Source: Phyllobacterium sophorae | Lineage (GTDB): Bacteria > Pseudomonadota > Alphaproteobacteria > Rhizobiales > Rhizobiaceae | Assembly: GCF_003010965.1 (NCBI RefSeq) | Contig: NZ_PGGM01000015.1 | Coordinates: 62,001 to 126,000, forward strand | Direction of reading: 5' to 3' | DNA: 64,000 nt | Shown here: piece after piece, positions 26,758 to 36,132 of the stretch | Layout: every line of letters starts with the position of its first letter | How positions within the stretch are numbered: the stretch's first letter is position 1 | Translations under genes and position numbers: made by a program | The notes under the pieces: model-generated | Seen by the model: the letters and a program-made list of their open reading frames with translations, nothing else | What the model was told of the DNA's origin: nothing | The model's database searches: none

Positions 26758-26919
26758 CCGCGCGGAATTGGACGCGGTTCCTCTGACCGAAAACTTGAGT
26801 TCGAGGCGCTCCTTCCACTCGCCAACAGGTCTCCTCTAATCGCCTATGATCAACGTGGTTTCGGCGAATCCGAAGAGGTGGAACTGCTCGGCTCGAGGTT
26901 ACATAATGCCCTGGACTAA
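26758..26919 (+). pseudogene. Alpha/beta-hydrolase gene fragment
   Basis: The 400-base gap between the orphan binding protein and ridA holds a fragment readable as RKLEFEALLPLANRSPLIAYDQRGFGES and then EEVELLGSRLHNALD before a stop. The AYDQRGFGES motif is the strand-turn preceding the nucleophile in many alpha/beta-hydrolases. An ATG at 26748 with AAGGA upstream opens a different frame, so the gene is frameshifted as well as truncated before any GxSxG nucleophile. The rest of the gap, to 27089, shows no further gene. Confidence 0.55.
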
Positions 26920-27089
26920 TGCAATTGTGGCCTGCCTCCATAACGTTGAACCGGTCATGTGATGGGATCAACTGTGAGATTGTTACCTGTAATACTGACG
27001 ATAAGTCCGTGATTGCTTCCGGACGAAATCAATCTTCGTAAAAGACGCTATTGAGGCAGCAATCGCGGGATCCGTCGCCTTGCAAGCAA

Positions 27090-27458
27090 TCATACTGCAG
27101 CAATAACCGCGATCTCAAGCATTGAACCGCCTTGAAGGGTTGATTGGACGCAAGAGCGGGCAGGGCGCCGACCAGGTACCAGCCAAGCATTCCAAATCGA
27201 GTTGAGTTCCGCAACATCTCGTACAACGTCATGCATCCAAATTGTGGCGGATAGCAAGCGAGCTTTATCTGAACCTACTTCATTCAAACGTCTGTCAATT
27301 TCGGCCAAGATGTCCTTTGTTTGCTCCGCTACCGACGATGACTTATTGGGAGATTTGATGCCCGAAACGTAAACGACCCCATTAAAAACAACCGCATCTG
27401 AACGGTGGAGAAATTTCCCGCTATCGAAGTATTTCGCTTCTGTATTATTCTCGGTCAT
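27090..27458 (-). CDS. RidA family protein (reactive imine/enamine deaminase type)
   Basis: The 122-residue protein belongs to the YjgF/YER057c/UK114 family. It has GKFLHRSDAVVFNGVVYVSG in the N-terminal half and the C-terminal block GRRPARSCVQSTL followed by MLEIAVIAAV, where the conserved arginine of the active-site cleft is expected. RidA proteins hydrolyse reactive imines and enamines left by PLP enzymes and amino acid oxidases, so it fits a cluster with aminotransferases and a DadA-like enzyme. A decayed paralogue lies at 17150-17490. The next gene at 27773 is divergent. Confidence 0.9.
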   Translation of the reverse strand: MTENNTEAKYFDSGKFLHRSDAVVFNGVVYVSGIKSPNKSSSVAEQTKDILAEIDRRLNEVGSDKARLLSATIWMHDVVRDVAELNSIWNAWLVPGRRPARSCVQSTLQGGSMLEIAVIAAV

Positions 27459-27772
27459 GTCTGGTTACCTTATTTGATTGATGCCCGCGCCTGCGGCAAC
27501 GAAGAAAGCGGATGGTTTGGGACGATTGACTGTTGCCCAGCGGCGCTGGCAGTTTTCTATAAAGGATAATGGGCGTCCGCGGCGTTTCTAATCGGTGTGG
27601 TCCAGTCGCGATACATCAGCAATTGCGCAAATTCTCTAGTTGTAAGGAACAGACCGGTCAACATATAGCATCGAATAATCCGATGGAAACGATGCAATCG
27701 ACGATGGCGTGCGTTGCCTCCAACAACATAGCGATTTAGCCTACTGTAGATTAGTCACGAGGAAGACTGGAA
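27459..27772. other. Intergenic region between divergent ridA and the 27773 gene
   Basis: This 314-base stretch contains no supported gene. It must hold the divergent promoters of ridA and the 27773 gene; the latter has AGGAAGACTGGAA just before its ATG. I see no strong repeat or operator in it. Confidence 0.5.
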
Positions 27773-28372
27773 ATGCGCTCCTATTCGAATTCTTTGGAAA
27801 GCCCGCCAAGCTGGCTGGAGTTACCTTTAGCCGATTCACCGCGTGACGACCAACAGTTGGTCGGACAAACAAGTGCCAGGGCGGGGCGCGTTTCTCCTCT
27901 AATGCAGGTGCTCTCTTTTCGCCCCGATCTCGCGGAGGCCATGGACTTTGCCGGCAAAGCGACAATCAGGAATCAAACTAGCAGCCTAACCCCACTAGAG
28001 CGCGAGTTCGTCGCAGTGGTGGTCACCAGCGAATGTCGGGCAACGAGTTCTCTTGTCAGCCATACTGGCAAATTGGCGGCTTTGAGCGGTGATCCGCTAT
28101 TTGCCGCCCGCGTGGAAATTAATTTCCGTCGGGCAAATCTACCGTCTCGTTTGCTAGAAATGGGTGAGTTCGCGTCCAAATTAATTCGATCGTCGCATTT
28201 GGTGCAATTGCGCGATATTCAAGAACTGAGAGACGCGGGTCTTTCCGACATCGAGATCCTCGATCTTGTCGGAGTAGTTGCTTATTTCATGTTCAGCGTG
28301 TGCCTTATAGCCGGACTTGGAATTGAGCTGGACAGTCACACCCTTTCCGATCGGACACGCGTCACAGCCTGA
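27773..28372 (+). CDS. AhpD/carboxymuconolactone decarboxylase-like protein lacking the CxxC pair
   Basis: The 199-residue helical protein resembles peroxidase-related proteins of the AhpD/CMD family: VSPLMQVLSFRPDLAEAM, LTPLEREFVAVVVTSECRA, SLVSHTGKLAAL, then RDIQELRDAGLSDIEILDLVGVVAYFMF and LGIELD. In active members the stretch before the conserved histidine has a C-x-x-C pair used for peroxide reduction. Here the only cysteine is Cys88 and the position just before LVSH is serine. Peroxidase activity by the usual mechanism is therefore unlikely. Its role is unknown; it could be a regulatory or structural relic. Confidence 0.7.
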   Translation: MRSYSNSLESPPSWLELPLADSPRDDQQLVGQTSARAGRVSPLMQVLSFRPDLAEAMDFAGKATIRNQTSSLTPLEREFVAVVVTSECRATSSLVSHTGKLAALSGDPLFAARVEINFRRANLPSRLLEMGEFASKLIRSSHLVQLRDIQELRDAGLSDIEILDLVGVVAYFMFSVCLIAGLGIELDSHTLSDRTRVTA

Positions 28373-28608
28373 AACGCCCCTCTATTCATGAGAGAGCAGT
28401 GCACTCGACTGCTTGGCTTGGCAGCTGATCGCATCAACCCGCAGCTTATGAACTTGAATCCGGCCCTACATTGACCTTGCAATTAGCCAGTTAGGAAAAC
28501 TGACAGCATGGCAAGATGCCTAGCGTTTCTCCGGCGCGTCGGTAGCGATGAAAACAAGCGGGCCGACGGCGGGCGACCAATTGGTTCGCCAGAGAAGGCG
28601 TTCGACCT

Positions 28609-29469
28609 TTATGTTGTCTTGTCCTGACAGCCGAACCGATACAGTTCCTGCGGCGATGTCACGAAGATTTGCCGTCGGGTCGCATCAACGGTCACCGTCT
28701 TTAACAGCCATCGCAATGTTTGGGCGTAGGTGGTCTGCCGATCGAGCTTCGGTCCGACATGCGGCCAGTCCGAACCCCAGACGGTCCGTTCAGCGCCTAT
28801 CCTTTCCAGAATACGCTGGCAGGCCCGATTCGCAAATATTTCACTGGATCGGTACGGCGCAGACAGTTTCATCCAGACCCGTCGGGATTGAGCAGCTTCC
28901 AGAACGGCATCGAAGGCCGGATCGCGATCAGGGCCAAGTTCAGCGTCGAACATGCCAAGATGTGCGATCACCACGTTCGCGCTGTGATCGAGAATCTTGT
29001 GCATGGCGTCAACGAGATATTGTCCAGTCAAGCCGAGTTCGACGTGGATGCCGTGCCTGGCTGCGGCCATAAAGATATCCTCATACGCTGACCAGTCGGG
29101 CAGGTTGCTGGCATATTTCAAAGGAAATCTCAGCCCAGCAACGCCTTTTGCGGCAAGCGCCTCGATTGCAGCTGGATCCTGAGCTGGGTCCAGCCATACG
29201 ACGCCTCGAAGGTCCGATGGCCTCGCAAGGATCGTATCCAGGATCAAAGTGTTGTCGAATCCAAGGAAACTGGGCTGCGTTAACACGTAACGCTGGATAC
29301 CGAGTGCATTGCCGAGTTCTTCCACATTCACCAAGGACGCCGGCTGTTCCGGGTGCGGAAACCTAGGCACCGCCATTTCGCGGCTTGAACCGAATATGTG
29401 GACATGGCAGTCCACCACGCCCACGTCCGAAAACTTGCGTCCATCCCATATTTTGCCGGAGTCGCTCAT
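28609..29469 (-). CDS. Amidohydrolase_2 family metal-dependent hydrolase (LigI/PDC-lactonase-like)
   Basis: The 286-residue TIM-barrel protein begins with the metal motif VDCHVHIFG and ends with the VWGSDWPHVGP motif, both typical of 2-pyrone-4,6-dicarboxylate lactonase-like amidohydrolases. A conserved LRFPLKYASNLPDW segment and VVIAHLGMFDA lie between. Such enzymes open lactones or decarboxylate aromatic acids. It is the last of three minus-strand hydrolase genes downstream of transporter copy 2, starting nine bases after the esterase stop. The substrate is not evident. Confidence 0.82.
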   Translation of the reverse strand: MSDSGKIWDGRKFSDVGVVDCHVHIFGSSREMAVPRFPHPEQPASLVNVEELGNALGIQRYVLTQPSFLGFDNTLILDTILARPSDLRGVVWLDPAQDPAAIEALAAKGVAGLRFPLKYASNLPDWSAYEDIFMAAARHGIHVELGLTGQYLVDAMHKILDHSANVVIAHLGMFDAELGPDRDPAFDAVLEAAQSRRVWMKLSAPYRSSEIFANRACQRILERIGAERTVWGSDWPHVGPKLDRQTTYAQTLRWLLKTVTVDATRRQIFVTSPQELYRFGCQDKTT

Positions 29470-29478
29470 GGCAGAACC

Positions 29479-30432
29479 TCAGCGTTCTCTGCAATTCGAC
29501 GTGACATCGCGGAAGAATACTGCTGTTTCTGAAAGCGCTCGTTGGGCAGCAGGCACTGCGCGGGCATACATTGCATAACCATGCGCGAGTCCTTCATAGT
29601 AACGTACAGTGAGTGGCGTCGACGTTGCAGCCATTTTTCCCGCAAGCAAAAAGGAGTCGTCTCGCAACACGTCAAATTCCGCGATTCCGATAAACGTGGC
29701 AGGCAAGCCGGAGAGATCTGCATAGAGCGGCGAAATCAAAGGATCCCTTGATACCGTCCCGGTCGGAACATACCATTTGAAGTACTGCTCCATTCTGGAG
29801 TGCGACAAACCATATTGCCCAGGTCCGTATTGCCTGTAGCTGTCAGTATCGAGGTTGTCGCCGAAGATTCCGAAGAGCAGACCGAGACCTATCGGCATGA
29901 ACTCGCCATGCTGACGCCTGGCAAGCGCCGCTGTCAGCGACAGGTTTCCTCCTGCGGACGTTCCCGTCAGGAATATTCGGCGGCCGTCGAAACCAAGCGC
30001 CGAACCATTTTCCGCGCACCAATCCATCGCCGCCCGGATATCATTAATCGCTGCTGGGAACGGGGCCTCCGGTGCAAGGCTATAGGCAAGCGAAATAACG
30101 GTCAGATTTGTCTCGGCGGCAAAAGTATGGCACGCCCAATCGCCCGTTGATATCGTTCCCCGTGCCCATCCGCCACCGTGAAGGAAAAGAATGACGGCTG
30201 CAGGATCTACCGTAAGAGGCCGATAGATTCGGATATGGCGTTCCACGCCGTTGATTTGGATAGTCGTGTCGGAAACGCTCGCGACCTGCGGAGCGCCCGC
30301 GGACCAGTGCGGGGCAAGACGATCTTGCTGAAGACGGTTTTCCGAAAGTGTGCTCGGCACACCGCTGTCCGCATCCTGGAGTTCCTTATGCTTCTTGATT
30401 GCGGCGAGCATATCTGGGTCGATGCTTCTCAT
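29479..30432 (-). CDS. Alpha/beta-hydrolase, hormone-sensitive-lipase-type esterase
   Basis: The protein of about 317 residues has the oxyanion motif LFLHGGGWARG, the nucleophile motif GTSAGGNLSL, an acidic residue in IAEFDVLRDD and the histidine in GLAHGYAMYA, which together form the catalytic triad of family IV esterases. Translation from ATG 30432 (MRSIDPDML) is more typical than from 30444. It lies between a deacylase-like gene and an amidohydrolase, in one orientation, so the three may act in order on an ester- or amide-linked compound brought in by the adjoining ABC transporter. Confidence 0.87.
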   Translation of the reverse strand: MRSIDPDMLAAIKKHKELQDADSGVPSTLSENRLQQDRLAPHWSAGAPQVASVSDTTIQINGVERHIRIYRPLTVDPAAVILFLHGGGWARGTISTGDWACHTFAAETNLTVISLAYSLAPEAPFPAAINDIRAAMDWCAENGSALGFDGRRIFLTGTSAGGNLSLTAALARRQHGEFMPIGLGLLFGIFGDNLDTDSYRQYGPGQYGLSHSRMEQYFKWYVPTGTVSRDPLISPLYADLSGLPATFIGIAEFDVLRDDSFLLAGKMAATSTPLTVRYYEGLAHGYAMYARAVPAAQRALSETAVFFRDVTSNCRER

Positions 30433-30487
30433 AATCAGTACCAATGGGATTCAAATGAGATGGGGTGCAGTTGAGAGAACGACATCG

Positions 30488-31495
30488 TCAGATGGCCTCC
30501 ACGGCGGTTCCCGTCACGAACAGGCAATCGCCGATTTTCACGCGAGCCGGGCTTCGCTTGCAAAGAACGACCCCGCCGTGACGGAAGAAAACAGGATGAG
30601 GGTCACGCCATGGCGTTTCGGTGAAATGCACGACCCCCGCCTGTGTCCCGGCCTCCATCGTCTCACCGAGTCCGACATACGCTTCAAAGACGCCCGTCGC
30701 CTCGGCATAGACAAAATCCTGCGTCGACTGCCGCAAAAAAAAGCGCGTTGCGGGTGGTGAATCCTCTTGGCCATAGGCCAAGACCCCGACGTGGTGCAAA
30801 AGGCGTTGCAGCCCTTGTTCAGCAGCCCGATATGCCTGAATTGAGAATGCTCCGGCACCCCCTAACTCGGTCGACATATGACCGACGCCCAGACGCTGAC
30901 ATGATCCCAGGAGGCGGGTTCCTCCCCCAATCAAACCTTGGATCAAGATGGAATTGGGCATCCCAAAAGCTTTAAGAAAACCAATCGCCTCTTTCCGAAG
31001 ATCAGGGTTATCCGGTGCGACCAAATGAGCCGCTGGCAAGTATTCCGAAGAGTATCCCCCGGAATGGAAATCAAAGCAGTATCGGACCTGCGGGAGCAAG
31101 ACGCTGTCGATATAGTGGGCGATCATCTGAGTCGGCGTGCCGTCCGGCTCACCGGGAAACAGCCGATTGAGGTTACCATTGTCGATCGGAGAAATACGGG
31201 TTCCCGCCGCGACCGCTGGGGCGTTGACACCCGGCAGAATTATCAGTCGCCCACGTATGTTCTGTAGCGAGAGGTTCTGCACCAATTTCATAAGCAGTAC
31301 CTGGCCTTCATATTCGTCTCCGTGGTTACCCGCCATCAAGAGAACGCTTGGACCATCGCCGTTCTTCAGGACGGCGATCGGTACGGGAATCCATCCATAG
31401 CCCGAGTCGTTCACGGAATGAGGAACCCTGAGATAGCCCGTCGATCGACCTTCCCGGTCCAGGTCGATGTCGGTCCAAACCTTGCTTTTGGTCAT
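30488..31495 (-). CDS. Succinylglutamate desuccinylase / aspartoacylase family zinc deacylase
   Basis: The 335-residue protein is an M14-like deacylase of the AstE/AspA/DoeB group. The zinc ligands are in MAGNHGDEYEGQVLL (His and Glu) and CFDFHSGGYSSEY (His); STELGG carries the likely catalytic glutamate. Such enzymes remove acyl groups from N-acylated amino acids. ATG 31495 is preceded by AAGGCAAG. It lies 236 bases beyond the binding-protein gene of transporter copy 2 and may share its transcript. An N-acyl amino acid or N-acyl aminophosphonate is a plausible but unproven substrate. Confidence 0.85.
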   Translation of the reverse strand: MTKSKVWTDIDLDREGRSTGYLRVPHSVNDSGYGWIPVPIAVLKNGDGPSVLLMAGNHGDEYEGQVLLMKLVQNLSLQNIRGRLIILPGVNAPAVAAGTRISPIDNGNLNRLFPGEPDGTPTQMIAHYIDSVLLPQVRYCFDFHSGGYSSEYLPAAHLVAPDNPDLRKEAIGFLKAFGMPNSILIQGLIGGGTRLLGSCQRLGVGHMSTELGGAGAFSIQAYRAAEQGLQRLLHHVGVLAYGQEDSPPATRFFLRQSTQDFVYAEATGVFEAYVGLGETMEAGTQAGVVHFTETPWRDPHPVFFRHGGVVLCKRSPARVKIGDCLFVTGTAVEAI

Positions 31496-31731
31496 TTTTC
31501 TTGCCTTTATTTTGGAAGAGCTGCACCGGCAGCGTCGCAGATATTTCGCAAGCCTAGATGAGTGGCCGGCGATGAGTGCAGTCACTCGTCTCGTATGCCC
31601 CGCTCAGGGCAGAAGCGGCCTTACCTCCTTAACGATGCCCTGAAGAGCGAGCTCTGCCGTATAGCGCGCCTTTGAAAGGGACGAAGTGTTTCATTGTAGT
31701 TTCTGAGTTGGAGGGCAATTGACTTGGTTGA

Positions 31732-33006
31732 TTACTGGGGAAGCAGGGCTGTGACCTCGCGAGTCATTGCAGCCAACGCCGCCTCCGGTTCGACCTTGAG
31801 CGTTATCACCGAACGCATGTGATTGATCAGCACATCGATGATTTTACTGCTGTTCTGCCCCGGAAATGCATACCAGCCATCCAGTATGGAGAGTTGATCA
31901 ACGATGGGCTTCATGTTCGGTCGATCGGCGTAAAATTGACCGAGCATGGAAGCATCGGTGGCGACACGGCTGTTTGCGGGTATGTAAGTGCTGTTCTTCG
32001 CAATAATCATCTGACCCTCCGCGCCGGCGGCAAACTTCAGGAACTCCCACGCGGCTTTTTGGCGTTTTGCATCCTTTGCAAAGACGACGCCGAGCGCGCC
32101 GCCCGCTGGAAGGCGCGCTTCCGGAGAAAGAAGCGGAAATGCGCGGGTCGCCACACCGAAGCGGCCGGCCGACAGCTTTTCGAAATTGCCGAGATTGCTA
32201 CTGGAGTCGACAAGAATGCCGAGCTTGCCGGAAGCGAACAACTGCCTCACCTGGTCACGTGGCATGTCCACCTTTGCCTGTCCCGCCAAACCAAAGGATT
32301 TCAGAAGCTGCATCGCCCTCAGGCCCTCCGGCCCGCTGAATCCAACCTTATTCTCATCCGCAGTCATCATGCTGGCTCCCTGGCTCTCGATCAGAGCAAT
32401 CCAGAGCCAATCAGCATTATCGTAAGTAAAGTCGCCGCCAAGCGTGCTACTGTTCGGATCATCGATCTTACGCGCCAGATCGAGAATACCTTCCCATGTC
32501 GTCGGCAGATTAGCAGGATCGCCACCGGCTTTTTTCACCAGATCGAGATTGTAGAAGACGAGCGGGGTGGCAACAGAAAGCCCCAGACCGTAAACCTTTC
32601 CGCCGAAGCGGCCGATCGATGCGACCGACGGGGACAAAGTCGTCTCCGGCGATTTCATCTCAGCGGCAAGATAGTCGTCCAGGGGCACTGCCATGCCACG
32701 GTCAACAAGGAGCCGGATCTTGTTGTTTCCTTGAATGGAAACATCGGCCAATTGGCCAGTCAAGGCTTCGCGCAGCGTGGTGTCCAGCAGGGCGATGTAG
32801 TCGCGTTGGGTCGCATCGATCTTGACGGCGATGCCGGGATGCTTTGCCTCGAAAGCCTTTCCCATGATCTCGTACATGTCGGCAACCGTGGACGGCGCCG
32901 CCGTCACACGCAGCGTGACCTTTTCCTGCGACCAACCTGGCGTCGTCATCGAAAGGGCAAAGCTAGCCGCTGCCATGGCACAAAGAATGCGTCGTTTGAA
33001 GTTCAT
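31732..33006 (-). CDS. ABC transporter extracellular solute-binding protein (family 1), copy 2
   Basis: The 424-residue periplasmic protein has a Sec-type signal peptide (MNFKRRILCAMAAASFAL, cleavage near WSQ-EK). It is the last gene of transporter operon 2 and follows the UgpE-like permease by 65 bases. Family marks include LPTTWEGILDLARKIDD and FPLLSPEARLPAGGALGVVFAKD. It is much less similar to the copy 1 protein than the permeases are to each other, and copy 1 uses a twin-arginine leader, so the two systems probably bind different ligands. Confidence 0.9.
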   Translation of the reverse strand: MNFKRRILCAMAAASFALSMTTPGWSQEKVTLRVTAAPSTVADMYEIMGKAFEAKHPGIAVKIDATQRDYIALLDTTLREALTGQLADVSIQGNNKIRLLVDRGMAVPLDDYLAAEMKSPETTLSPSVASIGRFGGKVYGLGLSVATPLVFYNLDLVKKAGGDPANLPTTWEGILDLARKIDDPNSSTLGGDFTYDNADWLWIALIESQGASMMTADENKVGFSGPEGLRAMQLLKSFGLAGQAKVDMPRDQVRQLFASGKLGILVDSSSNLGNFEKLSAGRFGVATRAFPLLSPEARLPAGGALGVVFAKDAKRQKAAWEFLKFAAGAEGQMIIAKNSTYIPANSRVATDASMLGQFYADRPNMKPIVDQLSILDGWYAFPGQNSSKIIDVLINHMRSVITLKVEPEAALAAMTREVTALLPQ

Positions 33007-33071
33007 CAGGTGCTTCCTTGAAATAGAGAATATATGTACCGGTGATTTTGTCGCCTATGTAGACTGGGTCT

Positions 33072-33908
33072 TTACTTGACCGCCCCGCCTGTCAGTCCTT
33101 CGACGAACCATCTTTGAGCGGAGAGGAATGCGATGATGAGGGGTGCGACGACGAGGGTTGATGCCGCCATCAGCGGCCCGTAGTCGTTGCCGGCTTCTTC
33201 GTTCTTGAAAGCCATGATGCCGAGCGGCGGCGGCATGAGAGATTGGTCGCGCACCGCGATCAGCGGCCAGAACAGGCTGTTCCAGTGGCTGACGACCGAG
33301 AAGATGCCAAAGGCGATGATGGCCGGCAGGGCCATGGGCACCATGATCTTCCAGACGATCGAAAGTTCCGACAGGCCGTCAAGGCGGGCGGCATGGATGA
33401 CGTCGTCGGGAATGGTCTTGAAGAACTGCCGGAACAGGAAGATGCCAAAGGGTGAGACGACATAGGGGAAGATCAGCGCGGCATAGGTGTTGAGAATGCC
33501 GATCTGGTAGCCGAGGATGAACAGCGGCAGGGACAGCACCTCGTGCGGCAGGATCAGCGCGATCAGCACCATGGCGAACAGCAGGTTCTTGCCGGGGAAG
33601 TCGAGCTTGGCCAGCGCATAGGCCGCCGGCGCGCAGACGGCAATTTGCAGCACGACGATCATCGTGCAGACGAAGACGCCGTTCAGCATGTATTGCGGCA
33701 GGGGCGCTTCGGTTAGCGCGCGGGTATAGTTCTCGATGCCATAGAACTGCTGCGGCCAGAAGGAGAAGGAGGCGCGGAAGATCTCGCCCGGCGGCTTGAT
33801 CGACAGTGAGACCATCCAGACGAAGGGGATGAGGATCAGCGCGCCGGTGATCAGCAGCACGCAATGGCGTAGGACCGCGGAGAGACCCTGGGAGTGAGGG
33901 GTGCTCAT
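33072..33908 (-). CDS. ABC transporter permease, UgpE/MalG type, copy 2
   Basis: The 278-residue six-segment permease is about 97 percent identical to the copy at 13454-14299, with a three-residue deletion in the N-terminal tail (GLSAVLRHC against GLSAPSAVMRHC). The coupling-loop region HAARLDGLSELSIVWKIMVPMALP is present. It overlaps the upstream permease by four bases. The near identity shows that the pore has changed little since the duplication or has been homogenised by recombination. Confidence 0.92.
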   Translation of the reverse strand: MSTPHSQGLSAVLRHCVLLITGALILIPFVWMVSLSIKPPGEIFRASFSFWPQQFYGIENYTRALTEAPLPQYMLNGVFVCTMIVVLQIAVCAPAAYALAKLDFPGKNLLFAMVLIALILPHEVLSLPLFILGYQIGILNTYAALIFPYVVSPFGIFLFRQFFKTIPDDVIHAARLDGLSELSIVWKIMVPMALPAIIAFGIFSVVSHWNSLFWPLIAVRDQSLMPPPLGIMAFKNEEAGNDYGPLMAASTLVVAPLIIAFLSAQRWFVEGLTGGAVK

Positions 33909-34861
33909 TGGTAGTGAACTTTCCTGTCCATGACGCGGGCCTGGATGAGGGTCAGCGCGACGACGATACTGAGAAAGACGACGGCAACGGAGGCGCCGTA
34001 ACCGGTGCGCAGGTACTCGAAGCTTTCGCGGTAGAGCGTGTAGAGCAGCATCTCGGAAGCGTGCCCCGGTCCGCCCTGGGTGAGCACCTGCACCGTATCG
34101 AAGGTCTCAAAGGCTTTCAGCGCCACAACGATGAAGACGAACATGGTCACCGGCCCAAGCATTGGCAGGGTGACGGTACGCAAGCGGTCGAGCCAGAGGT
34201 CGGCGCCATCGATGTCGGCAGCATCGTAGAGATCCTGCGGGATCGACTTCAACCCGGCGAGAAACAGCACCATTGCATAGCCGAGATTCTGCCAGATACC
34301 GATCATGGCCAGCGCCGGCAGCACGGTGTTCTCATCGCGCAGCCAGTTGGCCGTCGGCAATCCGAGGCCGGCGAGTGTCTGGTTGACGAGACCAATGGTG
34401 GGATGCAGCAACGCCTCCCATGCAATCGCCATGGCGGTCAAGGTTGCCATGAAGGGCAGGAAGTGGATCGCACGGTAGAAGGCTCTGCAAGACTTGCCGC
34501 TTTCGATCAGCAGCGCGATCGTAAGGCCAAGTACGATCGTGCCGGGGACGACGATCACGACATAGAGAATGGTGTTGACGAGCGAAGCGCGAAAGCCTTC
34601 GTCGGCGAAGACCTCCTTGAAGTTGCCGAGCCCGACGAAAGAGAGGTTGCTGGCGCCGAACTGCCAGTCGGTCAGGGCAATGGCGAAGATGGCAAAGACC
34701 GGCAGGAAGAACAGGACGACAAGCAGGACGAGCGCCGGTCCGGCCAATGACCAGGCCGCGAATGTTTCGGCAAGCCGGTGATGGCGTAGCGCCTTGCGGG
34801 TGCCGTGCCGGTCTGCCGAAGAGCCAGCAGGTTTGATTGCAGTGGAAGCGGCGCGGCTCAT
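33905..34861 (-). CDS. ABC transporter permease, UgpA/MalF type, copy 2
   Basis: The 318-residue permease has the same length as copy 1 at 12501-13457 and differs at about 15 residues, many of them in the N-terminal tail. Six hydrophobic segments and the coupling region DAADIDGADLWLDRLRTV are preserved. It starts in an ATGA overlap with the ATPase stop and ends in one with the next permease. Confidence 0.92.
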   Translation of the reverse strand: MSRAASTAIKPAGSSADRHGTRKALRHHRLAETFAAWSLAGPALVLLVVLFFLPVFAIFAIALTDWQFGASNLSFVGLGNFKEVFADEGFRASLVNTILYVVIVVPGTIVLGLTIALLIESGKSCRAFYRAIHFLPFMATLTAMAIAWEALLHPTIGLVNQTLAGLGLPTANWLRDENTVLPALAMIGIWQNLGYAMVLFLAGLKSIPQDLYDAADIDGADLWLDRLRTVTLPMLGPVTMFVFIVVALKAFETFDTVQVLTQGGPGHASEMLLYTLYRESFEYLRTGYGASVAVVFLSIVVALTLIQARVMDRKVHYQ

Positions 34862-36033
34862 TGCACGCGCTCCTTGATCCGCAGCACGGTTGCGTTTCGA
34901 TGATGATCGTGGCGCAAGCGCTTACCGTCGGCGGAAAACAGCAACAGGCGCTCCGGCTTGACGCCGAGATGCAGGGTCTGGCCCGTGGCGATCTGCGGCG
35001 CACGTTCGGCCAACAGCCGCGCAACAACTGGGTGGTCGGTACCCGGGACGTCGAGATGGACATAGAGATCGGACCCCATGTGCTCGACCAGCCGCACCGC
35101 GCCAGTCAGGACATTCCTGCCACCGGCATCGACGAGATGGAACGCCTCGGGGCGGATACCCAGGGTCAGGGCTGTACCCGGTCCGATATTGCCGGCAATG
35201 GAAAAGCTCGTGCCGGCCGTATCGGCCAGTCCGCCTTCGCGCAGCCTCGCATCCAGCATGTTGATCTTGGGTGAGCCGATGAACTCGGCCACACGCCGGT
35301 CGTCGGGATCGTCATAGATCTCCTGTGGCTGAGCGACCTGCAACAACTCGCCGTCGAGCATGACCGCCACCCGGTCCGACATGGTCATGGCCTCGGACTG
35401 GTCGTGGGTCACATAGACGAAGGTGACACCGAGCCGATGATGCAATTCCTTGATCTCGGCCCGCATCTGCACCCTGAGCTTGGCGTCGAGATTGGAGAGC
35501 GGTTCATCCATCAGGAAGACGGCGGGTTCCCGCACCATCGCACGGCCGACGGCGACACGCTGGCGCTGCCCTCCCGACAACTGGCCGGGCTTGCGGGCCA
35601 GTAGATGGCCGATGCCAAGCGCTTTCGCGGTACGCATGACGACCTTGTCAATCTCCTCGACCACCGCATTCGTGCCCGGCATAAACCGACCCAGCAGCGG
35701 CAGCCGCTGCCAGGAAGAAAGCCGCCGCATGCGCAAGGGCAACGCCATGTTCTGGGCAACCGTCATATGCGGGTAAAGTGCATAGGACTGGAACACCATC
35801 GCCACGTCGCGGCGCTTCGGCCGCACGCCGTCCACCACGCGATCGCCGATCGAAACCGAACCGCCGGTCTGCACCTCGAGGCCTGCGAGGATGCGCAATA
35901 GTGTCGACTTGCCGCAACCCGACGGGCCGAGCAGCGTCAGGAACTCACCATCAGCGATACTGAGCGACACTTCGCGCAGAACGGGCGTCGCGCAGAACGA
36001 CTTTTCTATTTTTTCGATGGTTATCGCTGACAT
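34858..36033 (-). CDS. ABC transporter ATP-binding protein, UgpC/MalK type, copy 2
   Basis: The 391-residue ATPase has Walker A GPSGCGKST, signature LSGGQRQRVAVGRAM, Walker B AVFLMDEPLSN and YVTHDQSEAMT. ATG 36033 (MSAITIEKIEKSF) is preceded by GAGGGAA; the TTG or ATG further upstream at 36069 is unlikely. The ATPase domain is almost the same as copy 1, while the C-terminal regulatory domain has diverged. A LysR box centred 107 bases upstream suggests control by the divergent regulator at 36199. Confidence 0.93.
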   Translation of the reverse strand: MSAITIEKIEKSFCATPVLREVSLSIADGEFLTLLGPSGCGKSTLLRILAGLEVQTGGSVSIGDRVVDGVRPKRRDVAMVFQSYALYPHMTVAQNMALPLRMRRLSSWQRLPLLGRFMPGTNAVVEEIDKVVMRTAKALGIGHLLARKPGQLSGGQRQRVAVGRAMVREPAVFLMDEPLSNLDAKLRVQMRAEIKELHHRLGVTFVYVTHDQSEAMTMSDRVAVMLDGELLQVAQPQEIYDDPDDRRVAEFIGSPKINMLDARLREGGLADTAGTSFSIAGNIGPGTALTLGIRPEAFHLVDAGGRNVLTGAVRLVEHMGSDLYVHLDVPGTDHPVVARLLAERAPQIATGQTLHLGVKPERLLLFSADGKRLRHDHHRNATVLRIKERVQ

Positions 36034-36132
36034 CGGTTCCCTCGTTTCGTCGGCAATGTGAAAAAGCATCGCCTTGATGGGTTTAACTTGAGGCTGACCA
36101 TTGAATGGTTTTGTTACATGGTTGTGACAATT

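Noticed and set aside
28501-28612. Minus-strand frame reading VERLLWRTNWSPAVGP after the amidohydrolase stop
   Set aside because: It is short, in another frame and matches nothing I can name; I could not support a gene remnant.
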